Part shown: positions 44,690 through 53,692 of the stretch, piece after piece
How positions within the stretch are numbered: the first letter of the stretch is position 1
Layout of the letters: every line of letters starts with the position of its first letter
From: Sulfuriferula thiophila
GTDB taxonomy: Bacteria; Pseudomonadota; Gammaproteobacteria; Burkholderiales; Sulfuriferulaceae
Length of the DNA: 64,000 bases
Direction of reading: 5' to 3'
NCBI RefSeq assembly: GCF_003864975.1
Contig: NZ_BHGL01000006.1
Coordinates: 62,001-126,000 of the forward strand
The notes under the pieces: model-generated
What the model saw: the letters and a program-made list of their open reading frames with translations, nothing else
Database searches by the model: none
Told to the model about the DNA's origin: nothing
Program-made: the position numbers and the translations under genes

Positions 44690-45807
44690 TGCTGTAATGC
44701 CTGGCAATGTGCCAGTATGGGTGTGAGCAGCGCAGCGCCAAGATTTTTGCTGCGCGCCACACTCCAGCCAGAGTGCGCATCGGGCAGGTTGGCATTATCC
44801 TTGAACGGCATTTCCAGCGTAAGTGATACGCAACCGAAAGTATGCCCCACATATTTTGAGGCCAGCGTAAGCATTTCATCGGAAAACCGATCCGGCGCGT
44901 AGCCGTGTTCAGTCTGAAAATCCGGACTGATCTGTTGCAGCAATTGGGTGAATTCTTGCTGTTGCGCGATTAATTCGGGTGCATAGCCAGGTATCATTTC
45001 GCAGCCATCAGTGAACACGTACGGGATGGTCTCGTCGCCGTGTATATCCAGGAACAGGGCAACACCCGTGTCATGCATGGCCTGGCGCACGCGGCAAACT
45101 TCGGGGCTACGTATGATGCCAGGCTGCATCCATTCCCGATTAAGATTGATACCCACTGCATTGCTGCGCAAATTGCCATGGATGGCACCGTCCGGATTCA
45201 TGTTGGGAACGATGTGCAGTGTGGCCAGTTGTGCCAGTTGGCGCGCGACCGGGTCGCTGTCATCAATCAGGCGCGTCAGCAGACCTTCGATGCACCATTC
45301 GGTCATGGTTTCCCCGGGATGCTGGCGGGCGATAATCCATACCGGTAACTTCCCCGAGCCCCAATGAATCGCATCGATAGGGCGTTCTTCCACACTGTTT
45401 CCCAGCGAGCTGATGCGCACATTCTCAGTTATTGCCGCGCGTGCAATCAGATCCAGGTGGCGTTCGTAGGCATAGGGTGCGAAATAGGCGTAATAGACAT
45501 TGTCATGTTCTGGCCGGTGACGGATGGTTAATACCTTGCCATCATAATCAGTCGGGACGCGAAACCAGTTGTGCCGGTCATAACTGGCCATGGCCTGATA
45601 ATCTTCCCAACCCTGGTCATAAGTGCAGTCTCCGGCATTCAGTAAGTGCAGGGTGAGCTCGGTGTTGGCAACGTCGTGGGCGCGAAAGTAAAACCATTGG
45701 CGGAATTGTGCGGCGTTATCTGCACGGATATTTAGCTGGATGTTGCTGGGATCGGTGGCGGCGACGACTTCAATTGCGCCGGCATCGAATTGGCTGGAGA
45801 TCAACAT
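44677..45807 (-). CDS. M14 family zinc carboxypeptidase (AGBL-like)
   Basis: A 376-residue cytoplasmic protein with no signal peptide. It has an N-terminal beta domain (FRQWFYFRAHDVANTELTLHLLNAGDC) followed by an M14 catalytic domain: zinc ligands in RQHPGETMTEW and FLDIHGDET, substrate-binding NPDGAIHGNLRSNAVGINLNREW, and the catalytic Glu in SLTLEMPFKD. This layout matches the cytosolic carboxypeptidase-like subgroup. Substrate in bacteria is unknown. The start is the ATG at 45807. Its ribosome-binding GGAG is separated from the ATG by a 37-nt perfect hairpin (see 45813-45849). It overlaps the convergent CopD-like gene. Confidence 0.87.
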   Translation of the reverse strand: MLISSQFDAGAIEVVAATDPSNIQLNIRADNAAQFRQWFYFRAHDVANTELTLHLLNAGDCTYDQGWEDYQAMASYDRHNWFRVPTDYDGKVLTIRHRPEHDNVYYAYFAPYAYERHLDLIARAAITENVRISSLGNSVEERPIDAIHWGSGKLPVWIIARQHPGETMTEWCIEGLLTRLIDDSDPVARQLAQLATLHIVPNMNPDGAIHGNLRSNAVGINLNREWMQPGIIRSPEVCRVRQAMHDTGVALFLDIHGDETIPYVFTDGCEMIPGYAPELIAQQQEFTQLLQQISPDFQTEHGYAPDRFSDEMLTLASKYVGHTFGCVSLTLEMPFKDNANLPDAHSGWSVARSKNLGAALLTPILAHCQALQHQPK

Positions 45808-45812
45808 AGGGA

Positions 45813-45849
45813 TTACGGTTTAATCGTAGAAAAACAGATTAAACCGTAA
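45813..45849 (-). other. 13-bp perfect hairpin between Shine-Dalgarno and start codon of the M14 peptidase
   Basis: TTACGGTTTAATC (45813-45825) and its exact complement (45837-45849) enclose an 11-nt loop. On the mRNA, GGAG (45853-45850) lies directly 5' of the stem and TCCCT then AUG directly 3' of it. If the stem folds, GGAG is brought to 5 nt from the start codon; otherwise no ribosome site is near. There is no T run, so it is unlikely to be a terminator. A DNA operator for a dimeric regulator is the alternative. Confidence 0.6.
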
Positions 45850-45888
45850 CTCCGGGTAAAACGCCAGAATTCTGTAAGCGCGAGATGT

Positions 45889-46077
45889 TTACCTGGTTTT
45901 GCAGGTTTTGATACCAAAAGGAAGATAAGCCGGACACCAGCCGATAAGGCCGGTTGCCAAGGGTACAACACCTATCCAGCCCCAGATGCCTATCGTGCCG
46001 GTAGCAGCCAGAGCTATCAACACGACTCCGGCAACAATGCGTATTACTCGATCAATACCGCCAACATTGTGGTTTAT
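45889..46077 (-). CDS. DUF2892 membrane protein with apparent ATA start
   Basis: Small inner-membrane protein of the DUF2892 family, with two membrane segments (RIVAGVVLIALAATGTIGIWG and VPLATGLIGWCPAYLPFG) and the motif NVGGIDRVIRI at its start. Homologues begin M-x-x-N-V-G-G; here the initiator position is ATA at 46077-46075. AGGAG at 46089-46085 is 7 nt upstream, an ideal spacing. The only other in-frame start is a TTG at 46122 without a ribosome site. So it may use a rare ATA start, be translated poorly from TTG, or have lost its ATG. It follows pdxJ by 61 bp. Function unknown. Confidence 0.65.
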   Translation of the reverse strand: MNHNVGGIDRVIRIVAGVVLIALAATGTIGIWGWIGVVPLATGLIGWCPAYLPFGIKTCKTR

Positions 46078-46138
46078 CCTGTATCTCCTGTTAATCGCAA
46101 TGGAATCTGTATTAAAACACAAACGGCGCAGGGAGGTG

Positions 46139-46864
46139 TTATACGGCCACGGCCAGCATCAATTGCTTCATGTCGCGTACCGCAGCTTCCCAGCCGACAA
46201 ATAACGCCTGCGCGACGATGGCATGGCCGATGTTGAGCTCAGCCACGCCGGGGATGGCAGCAATGGCTTGCACATTGTGGTAATGCAGACCGTGACCGGC
46301 ATTGACTTGCAGCCCCAGCTTATTGCCATGCTCGACTGCGCGGATGATGCGCTGCAGCTCACTGGCTTCCTCGTGCTTATTCTCTGCATCGGCAAAGCGC
46401 CCGGTATGGATTTCTATCACCGGCGCACCGCAGGCGCGTGCTGCATCTAGCTGGCGTTCGTCGGCATCAATAAATAGCGACACGCGAATACCGGCACTGG
46501 CTAATATGTCACAGGCGCGTTTGACCTTGTCGAGTTGTCCTGCCACATCCAGCCCGCCTTCGGTGGTGAGCTCTTCGCGACGTTCCGGCACCAGGCACAC
46601 ATCATGCGGCTTGACCCGGCAGGCGATGGCCAGCATTTCATCGGTGACGGCCATTTCCAGATTCATGCGCGTGGTCAGTACCTGGCTCAGGGTGTCCACG
46701 TCGTGATCCTGGATGTGGCGGCGGTCTTCGCGCAAGTGCAGGGTAATCGCGTCTGCACCTGCCATTTCGGCCACCAGTGCAGCTTGTACCGGGCTGGGAT
46801 AACGCGTACCGCGCGCCTGACGGATGGTGACAACGTGGTCGATGTTAACGCCGAGCTGTATCAT
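46139..46864 (-). CDS. pdxJ: Pyridoxine 5'-phosphate synthase
   Basis: Last step of de novo vitamin B6 synthesis by the DXP-dependent pathway. The protein has 241 residues. Seen: [22 protein letters not shown] at the N-terminus, [17 protein letters not shown], the catalytic Glu in [19 protein letters not shown], and GHGLHYHNV near the C-terminus. Its start overlaps the recO stop by 3 bp (ATGA), so it is in an era-recO-pdxJ operon. acpS, often next, is not present. Confidence 0.97.
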   Translation of the reverse strand: MIQLGVNIDHVVTIRQARGTRYPSPVQAALVAEMAGADAITLHLREDRRHIQDHDVDTLSQVLTTRMNLEMAVTDEMLAIACRVKPHDVCLVPERREELTTEGGLDVAGQLDKVKRACDILASAGIRVSLFIDADERQLDAARACGAPVIEIHTGRFADAENKHEEASELQRIIRAVEHGNKLGLQVNAGHGLHYHNVQAIAAIPGVAELNIGHAIVAQALFVGWEAAVRDMKQLMLAVAV

Positions 46865-47622
46865 AACTGTTGTAAATCCTTGAGTAGTTCCCGCGCGTGC
46901 AGGGTTTGTCCGGCGAGGTGGTGGTTGATAATGTGGCGCATCAGCTGCTTGCCCTGCATCAGGCTGGCAGGGTCGGCGTAATCGCCACTGGCCAGATCCA
47001 GCAGCGTTTTGCCGCGCAAGATCAGGCCGTTATGCGCATGTTCGGCGGAAGTCAGGCAGGCACCGCGTTCACACACGTAGCTGTAGAATTGTTCGGCTAT
47101 GACTGGCTGGCCGCTGTCGGCTTCGTGGGTAAAGGGTTGCGCATAGCCAAGCTCGGCAAGCAGGCGCTGCTCGAACTGGCGCAGGATGATGGCGTATCCG
47201 GTCTGGGATAAGCCCGGCGTAGCCAGTGCCTGCAAGGTGGCGTGATAATGTTCGAACAGTTGCGGGTGTGGATCATCGCGTGCCAGCAGCTTGAGCATGA
47301 GTTCGTTGATGTAAAAGCCACATAACAGCCCCATGCCTTGCGGCAACGGCAGGCCGCCTTGCCATTCGGCCTTGTGCAGGGTGCGCAGTTCACCTTTGCC
47401 AGCAAATGACAGCAGCAGCGGGGTGAATGACTGGATCAGGCCACGCAGTTGCGAGCGTGGTCGGCGTGCGCCACGCGCTACCAGCGCGACACGGCCGTGT
47501 TCGCGGGTGAAGGTTTCGACGATCAGACTGGTTTCACGGAAAGGATAGCTGTGCAGCACCAGACCGATCGCGTTATCGACGCGACTACGTTCGTGGGCGG
47601 TGCTGGGAAGCCGGGCAGTCAT
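46861..47622 (-). CDS. recO: DNA repair protein RecO
   Basis: Loads RecA onto SSB-coated DNA with RecR. The protein has 253 residues: an N-terminal OB fold ([46 protein letters not shown]) and a helical C-terminus ([23 protein letters not shown]). The zinc-finger cysteines found in some RecO proteins are not complete here. It starts 6 bp after the era stop and overlaps pdxJ. Confidence 0.95.
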   Translation of the reverse strand: MTARLPSTAHERSRVDNAIGLVLHSYPFRETSLIVETFTREHGRVALVARGARRPRSQLRGLIQSFTPLLLSFAGKGELRTLHKAEWQGGLPLPQGMGLLCGFYINELMLKLLARDDPHPQLFEHYHATLQALATPGLSQTGYAIILRQFEQRLLAELGYAQPFTHEADSGQPVIAEQFYSYVCERGACLTSAEHAHNGLILRGKTLLDLASGDYADPASLMQGKQLMRHIINHHLAGQTLHARELLKDLQQL

Positions 47623-47628
47623 TGCTGC

Positions 47629-48525
47629 TTAATCGTAACCGAGTTGCTTGAGGATGCGTTCACTATCGGCCCAGCCGCCTTTGACCTTAACCCATAGTTC
47701 CAGATACACCTTGCCACCGAACAGACGCTCCATGTCCAGACGGGCCGAGGTGCCGATTTCCTTGAGCTTGCTGCCTTCATGGCCGATGAGGATGGCTTTC
47801 TGATTGTCGCGGTCGACCAGGATGCTGGCAAATATGCGGCGCAGTTCACCTTCCTGTTCGAATTTTTCTATCATCACGCTGGCAGAGTAGGGCACTTCTT
47901 CGCCGGACAGGCGGAAGACTTTCTCGCGCACAATCTCAGCGGCAAGGAAGCGTTCGCTCTTGTCGGTAATGTCGTCTTCGTCGAACATTGGCGCTGCAAT
48001 CGGCAGATAGTTGCGGATTTCTGCCAGCAATTGCGGCACATGCTCGCCATTGCGTGCAGAAATAGGCACGATGGCGGCAAATTTGAATAATTCGTTCATG
48101 GAGCTGATGAACGGCAATAACTGGTCTTTATCCTTCACCAGATCGAGCTTGTTCAATACCAGAATCACCGGCAAGTCGCTGGGCAGCAATTCCAGCACGC
48201 GCTGGTCGCGTTCGTCAAAACGGGTGCCCTCGATGACGAAGAGCACCACATCGGTTGAATGCAGCGCATCCATCACGGTTTTGTTCATGCCGCGATTCAG
48301 TGCGTTGTTGTATTGTGTCTGGAATCCGGGCGTATCAACAAAAATGAACTGCGCATCCTCGCTGGTATAGATACCATGGATACGATGGCGCGTGGTTTGC
48401 GCCTTGCGGGACGTGATGCTGACTTTGGCACCAACGATGTGGTTGGTAAGCGTTGATTTGCCAACGTTGGGGCGACCGATAATGGCAATAAAGCCGGTGC
48501 GGAAGTCGGGGTTGCTGGTGTCCAT
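47629..48525 (-). CDS. era: GTPase Era
   Basis: Ribosome-assembly GTPase that binds 16S rRNA. The protein has 298 residues. Seen: G1 GRPNVGKS at 17-24, G3 DTPGFQTQ, G4 NKLDLVKD, and a C-terminal KH domain with [21 protein letters not shown] and [15 protein letters not shown]. It is the first gene of era-recO-pdxJ. rnc, which usually precedes era, is absent, so this operon has its own promoter in the upstream gap. Confidence 0.97.
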   Translation of the reverse strand: MDTSNPDFRTGFIAIIGRPNVGKSTLTNHIVGAKVSITSRKAQTTRHRIHGIYTSEDAQFIFVDTPGFQTQYNNALNRGMNKTVMDALHSTDVVLFVIEGTRFDERDQRVLELLPSDLPVILVLNKLDLVKDKDQLLPFISSMNELFKFAAIVPISARNGEHVPQLLAEIRNYLPIAAPMFDEDDITDKSERFLAAEIVREKVFRLSGEEVPYSASVMIEKFEQEGELRRIFASILVDRDNQKAILIGHEGSKLKEIGTSARLDMERLFGGKVYLELWVKVKGGWADSERILKQLGYD

Positions 48526-48830
48526 GGTGTTGACCGGGGTAGCGGGAGGAATAGGCTGTATTTTAACCTAAAAAGGTGTCGAGCTTGATACTGCTGCAAC
48601 AGCCTTTTTGTATACCAGGTCAACCAGATGGTCATGTATCCGCTAGGTGGTCAGCCGGGTATAACCAGAATGTCATGACGATAGGCTATAATTCGCGCAT
48701 CAGCGACTGTCCCGGAATTATGCGTGGGTGGTGCGCGTTAGATAAATGCGCTATCGCAAAGCTGAAAAATATAAAATTAATCGCCGTAATCCCCTATCCA
48801 ACCAGACCCAACACAAACTACCGTATTGCC
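48526..48830. other. Intergenic region between era and the glycosyltransferase gene
   Basis: About 305 bp between divergent genes. The frame of the plus-strand gene stays open to 48576, but this part lacks the character of its family. One good -10-like box (TATAAT, 48687-48692, plus strand) is visible without a convincing -35. No RNA gene or repeat recognised. Confidence 0.4.
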
Positions 48831-49595
48831 ATGACCACGACTTCAACCTCACATCTCGTCCTCATACCCAGTTATAACCCGGGTGAGAAAGTTTATGAAA
48901 CCGTGCGTGACGCGCGTCAGTACTGGCAGCCGGTATGGGTGGTGGTCGATGGCAGCACCGACGGCACCGCTGCTGGCCTGCAAGCCATGGCTGCCGAAGA
49001 TGCTGGTCTGCGCGTCATTGTGCTGGAGCATAACCAGGGCAAAGGCGCTGCGGTGTTGCATGGCATCAATCTGGCCGCGCAGGCCGGATACACCCATGTG
49101 CTGACCATGGATTCAGACGGCCAGCATCCCGCCGAGCAGATCCCAGTATTTATGGCGGCATCTATCAAGCAACCCGCTGCGATGGTGCTGGGCAAGCCGG
49201 TGTTTGATGCCAGCGCCCCCGCATTACGCGTTCAGGGTCGTCGCGTGTCGAATGCCTGGGCTAATCTGGAAACACTGTGGGCAGGCATAGGCGACTCACT
49301 GTTCGGCTTTCGTGTCTATCCTATTGCGCCTTTGCAAAAGGTGATGCGTTTTCAGCCGTGGATGCGGCACTTTGACTTCGACCCTGAAGCAGTGGTGCGA
49401 CTGTGCTGGCGCGGAGTTAAGCCGGTTAACCTGCCGGCTCAGGTGCGCTATTACCGTGTCGAAGAAGGCGGCGTATCGCATTTCCGTTACCTGCGCGACA
49501 ATCTGCTGCTAAGCTGGATGCACCTGCGACTGTTCCTCGGGTTCGTGCTGCGGCTGCCGCTGTTGCTGGTAAGGCGCATGCTCGGGCGATTCTAG
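48831..49595 (+). CDS. Family 2 glycosyltransferase
   Basis: A 254-residue GT-A enzyme. Seen: LIPSYNPGEKVYETV at the start, VVVDGSTDGTAAG (nucleotide-sugar binding), NQGKGAAVLHGINLAAQAG, and the metal-binding MDSDGQHPAEQI, as in dolichol-phosphate-mannose-synthase-like proteins. The C-terminus has a hydrophobic, basic segment (LRLFLGFVLRLPLLLVRR) that probably contacts the membrane. The ATG at 48831 is chosen because homology-like sequence starts there. It stands alone, convergent with leuA; acceptor and sugar are unknown. Such enzymes occur in lipid-linked glycan and aryl-polyene clusters. Confidence 0.82.
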   Translation: MTTTSTSHLVLIPSYNPGEKVYETVRDARQYWQPVWVVVDGSTDGTAAGLQAMAAEDAGLRVIVLEHNQGKGAAVLHGINLAAQAGYTHVLTMDSDGQHPAEQIPVFMAASIKQPAAMVLGKPVFDASAPALRVQGRRVSNAWANLETLWAGIGDSLFGFRVYPIAPLQKVMRFQPWMRHFDFDPEAVVRLCWRGVKPVNLPAQVRYYRVEEGGVSHFRYLRDNLLLSWMHLRLFLGFVLRLPLLLVRRMLGRF

Positions 49596-49607
49596 TCTCA
49601 GTCAGCG

Positions 49608-51272
49608 TTACCCAACCAACCGGTTGACCCCGCTCACCAGCGCCTTGATCGAGGCGGTGACAATATTGGCATCCATGCCCACACCATAGCATTCGCCGCC
49701 ATGTTCGGGGCTGGTCACTTCCATGAAGGCGCAGGCCAGTGCATTGCCGCCATCGCCGCTGCTGCCCATGGAGCGTTCTTCATAACTGCGTACTTGCACA
49801 TTCATGCACAGGCCGCGCAAGGCGTGTGCTGCCGCATCAATCGGGCCATTGCCTTCGCCAGTCAATACATGACTCACGCCGTTCTGTGTTACGGTCAAGC
49901 GGATGCCTTGCGCTGCGCCATGTTCGAACAGGTGGTGCTCCACATAGCTGAGCGGCGCGTCGCTGGCGAGATAGGTGTGGGTAAATAGTGCCCAGATGTC
50001 GGCAGCGCTCATTTCCCCGCCATGTTCATCCACATAGCGCTGTACCACGCCGGAGAATTCCACTTGCAACCGGCGCGGCATGACTATGCCGTATTCGGTT
50101 TCCAGCAGATAGGCGATACCGCCCTTGCCCGACTGGCTGTTGACGCGGATCACCGAGTCGTAGCTGCGGCCGACGTCGGCCGGGTCGATGGGCAGGTAGG
50201 GCACGTTCCATAAAGTGTCCGGTTGCTGTGCGGCAAAGCCTTTTTTGATGGCGTCCTGATGCGAGCCGGAAAAAGCGGTGAACACCAGATCGCCGACGTA
50301 AGGGTGGCGCGGGTGAATCGGCAACTGGGTGCAGTATTCGGCGGTGCGCGCCACGGCATTGATGTCGGAGAAGTCCAGTCCCGGTGCCACACCCTGCGTA
50401 TACAAATTAAGCGCCAGAGTGACGATATCGACGTTGCCGGTGCGTTCACCGTTGCCGAACAGGCAGCCCTCAACCCGGTCGGCCCCTGCCATCAATCCCA
50501 GTTCGGCAGCCGCTACCGCAGTGCCGCGGTCGTTGTGCGGATGCAGGCTGAGAATGACGCTGTCGCGGCGCGCGAGGTGACGGTGCATCCACTCGATTTG
50601 GTCGGCGTACACATTCGGTGTGGCTGTCTCCACGGTGGTTGGCAAGTTGAGAATGATCTTGTTGTCCGGGGTAGCGTCCCAGGCCGCTGTCACCGCGTCG
50701 CACACTTCCAGCGCGAAATCGAGCTCGGTGGCGGTGAAGGTTTCCGGACTGTATTCCAGTACCCATTCAGTTTCCGGCTGCTCGGCAGCCAGTTGCTTGA
50801 TCAACTTTACTGAGGAGACCGCCATGTCAATGACTTCCGTCTTGCTCATGCCGAACACGATGTCGCGGAAAGGTTTGGAGGTGGCATTGTAAACGTGGAC
50901 GATAGCGCGACGTGCGCCTTTGAGTGACTCCATGGTGCGGCGAATCAGATGCTCGCGTGCCTGGGTGAGCACCTCGATGGTGACGTCGGCGGGGATGTGG
51001 CCACCTTCGATGATGTGCCGTACGAAATCAAAATCGGTCTGCGAGGCAGACGGGAATGCCACCTCAATTTCCTTGAAGCCGATGTCGCACAAGGTGCGGA
51101 ACATGCGCAGCTTACGCTCAGCGTTCATTGGTTCGAACAATGACTGATTGCCGTCGCGCAGATCCGTGCTCATCCACATCGGTGGTGCCGTAATGGTACG
51201 GTTCGGCCACTGCCGGTCGGCAAGCTGCACGGGTGGAAACGGTGCGTATTTGCTGGATGGGTTGGGTAACAT
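49608..51272 (-). CDS. leuA: 2-isopropylmalate synthase
   Basis: First committed step of leucine synthesis, condensing acetyl-CoA with 2-oxoisovalerate. The protein has 554 residues, of the longer type that begins with [20 protein letters not shown] rather than the 510-520-residue E. coli type. Seen: catalytic [16 protein letters not shown], the metal-binding [21 protein letters not shown], and a C-terminal leucine-feedback domain with [15 protein letters not shown] and [21 protein letters not shown] precedes the ATG at 51272. It is divergent from an Lrp-family gene across a 163-bp AT-rich region. Confidence 0.96.
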   Translation of the reverse strand: MLPNPSSKYAPFPPVQLADRQWPNRTITAPPMWMSTDLRDGNQSLFEPMNAERKLRMFRTLCDIGFKEIEVAFPSASQTDFDFVRHIIEGGHIPADVTIEVLTQAREHLIRRTMESLKGARRAIVHVYNATSKPFRDIVFGMSKTEVIDMAVSSVKLIKQLAAEQPETEWVLEYSPETFTATELDFALEVCDAVTAAWDATPDNKIILNLPTTVETATPNVYADQIEWMHRHLARRDSVILSLHPHNDRGTAVAAAELGLMAGADRVEGCLFGNGERTGNVDIVTLALNLYTQGVAPGLDFSDINAVARTAEYCTQLPIHPRHPYVGDLVFTAFSGSHQDAIKKGFAAQQPDTLWNVPYLPIDPADVGRSYDSVIRVNSQSGKGGIAYLLETEYGIVMPRRLQVEFSGVVQRYVDEHGGEMSAADIWALFTHTYLASDAPLSYVEHHLFEHGAAQGIRLTVTQNGVSHVLTGEGNGPIDAAAHALRGLCMNVQVRSYEERSMGSSGDGGNALACAFMEVTSPEHGGECYGVGMDANIVTASIKALVSGVNRLVG

Positions 51273-51435
51273 AATCTTCGGCTCCTTAATGTTGAACGGC
51301 TCTATTCAATAGGAGATATGGTACGCAAAAATGGATAGCAGGTGCTTGCGTAATTGTGTTAAATAATCATATTAATTGGCATAATATTGCGATATATTGT
51401 AATTTATTTAATTTATATGCCTTTTATTAAAAACC

Positions 51436-51918
51436 ATGAGCAATATTATTAATATTGACAGATTCGATCGGCAGATTCTGCGCCTGCTGCAACAGGATGG
51501 GCGCATCAGTAATCAGGAATTGGCCGACCGTATCGGCCTGTCGCCATCGCCTTGTCTGCGCAGGGTGCGTGCGCTGGAAGACGCGGGCTACATTACCGGT
51601 TATCGCGCGCTGGTTGATGCCAAGGTGCTTGGCCTGGCGTTGATGGCCTTGATTCATATCTCCATGGATCAGCATACCCCGGAGCGTTTTGATTATTTTG
51701 AAATAGCCATAGCCGAGATACCTGAGGTCATGGAGTGTCTGCTGATTACCGGTCAGGCGGCTGATTATCAGCTTAAAGTGCTGGTCAAAGACATGGATGC
51801 GTATCAGGAATTGTTGCTGAACAGAATCAACCGGATTCCGGGCGTGACCGGGGTGCGTTCCAGCTTTGTGCTGCGGCGGGTGGTGGATAAAACAGCGGTG
51901 GATGTGGGTGAGAGTTAG
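51436..51918 (+). CDS. Lrp/AsnC-family transcriptional regulator
   Basis: A 160-residue regulator with an N-terminal winged helix-turn-helix (FDRQILRLLQQDGRISNQELADRIGLSPSPCLRRVRALE, residues 9-48) and a C-terminal RAM ligand-binding domain. The ligand is probably an amino acid. It is divergent from leuA, and the shared 163-bp spacer (51273-51435) is strongly AT-rich, the usual kind of target for this family, so control of leuA is a reasonable inference. It is only distantly similar to the second Lrp-type protein at 53693-54190, so the two are not a recent duplication. Confidence 0.9.
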   Translation: MSNIINIDRFDRQILRLLQQDGRISNQELADRIGLSPSPCLRRVRALEDAGYITGYRALVDAKVLGLALMALIHISMDQHTPERFDYFEIAIAEIPEVMECLLITGQAADYQLKVLVKDMDAYQELLLNRINRIPGVTGVRSSFVLRRVVDKTAVDVGES

Positions 51919-51963
51919 TTGTTTTAACAACCAGTTTGTTGTAACAGCATGGCAGGCGCTGGT

Positions 51964-52009
51964 ACAAAAAAACTGCACTGCTGGCATTGCAAGCCAATTT
52001 CAGTGCAGT
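51964..52009 (-). terminator. Terminator after the SYLF-domain gene
   Basis: ACTGCACTG (51972-51980) pairs with CAGTGCAGT (52001-52009), with an inner TGGC/GCCA stem. On the minus strand it is followed by seven Ts. It begins 10 bp after the SYLF gene stop codon. Confidence 0.85.
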
Positions 52010-52018
52010 CTTGAAGCA

Positions 52019-52582
52019 TTAACGCTTGATAGGCGAGATTTTAGTGCCTTCGATACTGATGCCGGCCATGAGTCCTTGCTGATCGAATATAAACGCATAG
52101 GCATCATCTTTCAGTGTCGATGATGATAGGTTCTTGGCAATACCCTCATTCACCACCACCACTGTTGGTCCTACACCGATTTCCCATCCCTTGGATTTGT
52201 CGAGATACCTCACGGCTTTGTCGCTCATCAGGAATACGACATAGCCGTATGACTGGGCACCAGCCTGCAAGCCCCAGGAGGCAGAAACGGAATTGTAGTA
52301 GCCAGTGACATTAGCGCCCTTGTACAGAACGCCTTCGCCATAACTGCCGCCAAATACCAGTCCGGCTTTGACAATGTTAGGGAACACAAGTATTGCCTTG
52401 GCTGATTTTGAAATGACCTCTGCTATAGGACGAGACTTGTACAGGGTGTGTAATGCCTGATTGGCATCATTATTCAAGTCCTCTGCGGTTGCGGCATTCG
52501 CCTGACCGCTCGTTGCACCCAGCGAGAATGCAGCAGCGGTAACAAACAAAATTTTAATTAAATTGCGTCGCATATTCATCAT
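52019..52582 (-). CDS. SYLF-domain (YSC84-like) exported lipid-binding protein
   Basis: A 187-residue protein with a signal peptide ending near ANA, then a SYLF domain: AKAILVFPNIVKAGLVFGGSYGEGVLY, GYYNSVSASWGLQAGAQSYGYVVFLMSD, and VGPTVVVVNEGIAKNL. The eukaryotic relatives bind phosphoinositides; bacterial ones are periplasmic or surface proteins often linked to stress. The start is fixed by AGGAGG six bases before the ATG at 52582; an earlier in-frame start at 52630 lacks this. It is followed by a strong terminator. Nearby genes are small stress/envelope proteins on the same strand. Confidence 0.88.
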   Translation of the reverse strand: MMNMRRNLIKILFVTAAAFSLGATSGQANAATAEDLNNDANQALHTLYKSRPIAEVISKSAKAILVFPNIVKAGLVFGGSYGEGVLYKGANVTGYYNSVSASWGLQAGAQSYGYVVFLMSDKAVRYLDKSKGWEIGVGPTVVVVNEGIAKNLSSSTLKDDAYAFIFDQQGLMAGISIEGTKISPIKR

Positions 52583-52606
52583 GATGAACCTCCTGGTGTT
52601 GGGAAT

Positions 52607-52637
52607 GGTCATTTTTGACCTGATTGGCAAAATGCCA
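52607..52637. repeat. Two adjacent short palindromes upstream of the SYLF gene
   Basis: GGTCA-TTTT-TGACC (52607-52620) and TGGCA-AAA-TGCCA (52625-52637) lie 25-55 bp before the SYLF start codon. They could be operator half-sites or leader hairpins. I cannot match them to a known regulator. Confidence 0.35.
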
Positions 52638-52730
52638 GGATATATCGAAGAGCGACTACCCTGTTATAAAGCTGAACGAGGCAATCGCGCTTGAGACATC
52701 TGCTTTTATTTCATGTAGCACATCAGCAGA

Positions 52731-52916
52731 TTAGATTGAGCGCACTTTGGCTTTGATGATTGCTTCCACATCACCAATTGCCTTCTGGACGTTTCCAGTG
52801 ATCTGTTTTTCCAGTCCTTTGGATTGTTGCTCATCACTCTTAATTAACTTTCCTGCTGCTTCCTGCGTTTGGCCGACGAGGTCTTTTACGGTGCCTTGAA
52901 TCTGGTCTTTATTCAT
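52731..52916 (-). CDS. CsbD-family stress protein
   Basis: A 61-residue hydrophilic protein starting MNKDQIQGTVKDLVGQTQEAAGKLI, the family signature. CsbD-like proteins are general-stress proteins of unknown activity, predicted to be largely disordered helices. CAGGAGATT precedes the ATG. It lies 148 bp upstream of the SYLF gene on the same strand and within a run of small stress-type genes. Confidence 0.9.
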   Translation of the reverse strand: MNKDQIQGTVKDLVGQTQEAAGKLIKSDEQQSKGLEKQITGNVQKAIGDVEAIIKAKVRSI

Positions 52917-53082
52917 GGGAATCTCCTGATAAAACCTTAGATTGCCTCTGTTTTCAGGCTACGTCTGTGCGTAACCTAACATAGTGGAAATTATTGATAA
53001 TTGCTTGGTGTTTTAAGTGAGGAGTGAAGTGGAATAGCGAATATCACACTATGCAGTGATGACTTTGCTCTACTAGTTACAG

Positions 53083-53295
53083 CTATTTGCGCACAATCAG
53101 CAGAACCAACCCCGCTGCTATCGCGCCTACGCCGACCCAGACAGGAATGTTTACCGTTTCCTTGTCCTTGACTGACAACTCTATCGGTCCAATCTTGGCC
53201 TGATGCGTTTCCTTGGTATAGGTAAAACTGCCATATGCCAATGCCAAGCCGCCGGCTACGATTAATATGACTGCTAACATTTTGAATGCATTCAT
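53083..53295 (-). CDS. DUF3185-type small membrane protein
   Basis: A 70-residue protein with two membrane helices (LAVILIVAGGLALAYGSF and IPVWVGVGAIAAGLVLLIV) joined by a polar periplasmic loop containing THQAKIGPIELSVKDKETV. This pattern fits DUF3185. CAGGAG precedes the ATG at 53295. Function unknown. It is flanked by CsbD and lmo0937-type genes, a combination common in betaproteobacterial stress regions. Confidence 0.82.
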   Translation of the reverse strand: MNAFKMLAVILIVAGGLALAYGSFTYTKETHQAKIGPIELSVKDKETVNIPVWVGVGAIAAGLVLLIVRK

Positions 53296-53328
53296 CAATA
53301 TTCTCCTGCATGGTGTTTTTTCAGATTG

Positions 53329-53475
53329 TTACAGCCGTCGACCCTGAATGACACGCAACAAAATCACTACGATGGCGATGATCAGAAGAATGTGTATGAA
53401 TCCGCCCATGGTGTAGGAGGAAACCAAGCCAAGCAACCAGAGCACAATCAGAATAACGGCGATGGTTCCGAGCAT
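53329..53475 (-). CDS. lmo0937-type tiny membrane protein
   Basis: A 48-residue protein, MLGTIAVILIVLWLLGLV followed by SSYTMGGFIHILLIIAIVVILLRVIQGRRL, with two membrane helices and a basic tail. The sequence fits the lmo0937/DUF5670 family of unknown function. AAGGAGGATTGAAA precedes the ATG at 53475, a very strong ribosome site. It lies 33 bp upstream of the DUF3185 gene on the same strand, so they are probably co-transcribed. The 217 bp upstream (53476-53692) hold no further gene I can support. Confidence 0.85.
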   Translation of the reverse strand: MLGTIAVILIVLWLLGLVSSYTMGGFIHILLIIAIVVILLRVIQGRRL

Positions 53476-53692
53476 TTTCAATCCTCCTTATAGAACGAAC
53501 AGGCTATCTGTCAGCGCGGCAATGGCGAAGCGGTTCGAGTGCTTGATAAGCATCTGCATGTACACAACATAATACGGATGCAAACAGAGTGGCCAGCCTG
53601 CTTTCTGGTTTAAATATAGACCATACCCGGAATGATGCAAGGCGTTCGTTAATCGGTATGCAGGGGACATCCGAATTATCCATTGTGTTGCC

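Noticed and set aside
48576-48830. N-terminal extension of the glycosyltransferase
   Set aside because: The family-like sequence begins at 48831; the extension is proline/cysteine-rich noise over the intergenic region.
51311-51365. Possible leucine leader peptide near leuA (short ATG frames after AGGAG on the plus strand)
   Set aside because: They run away from leuA, lack leucine codon runs, and no terminator/antiterminator pair is visible.
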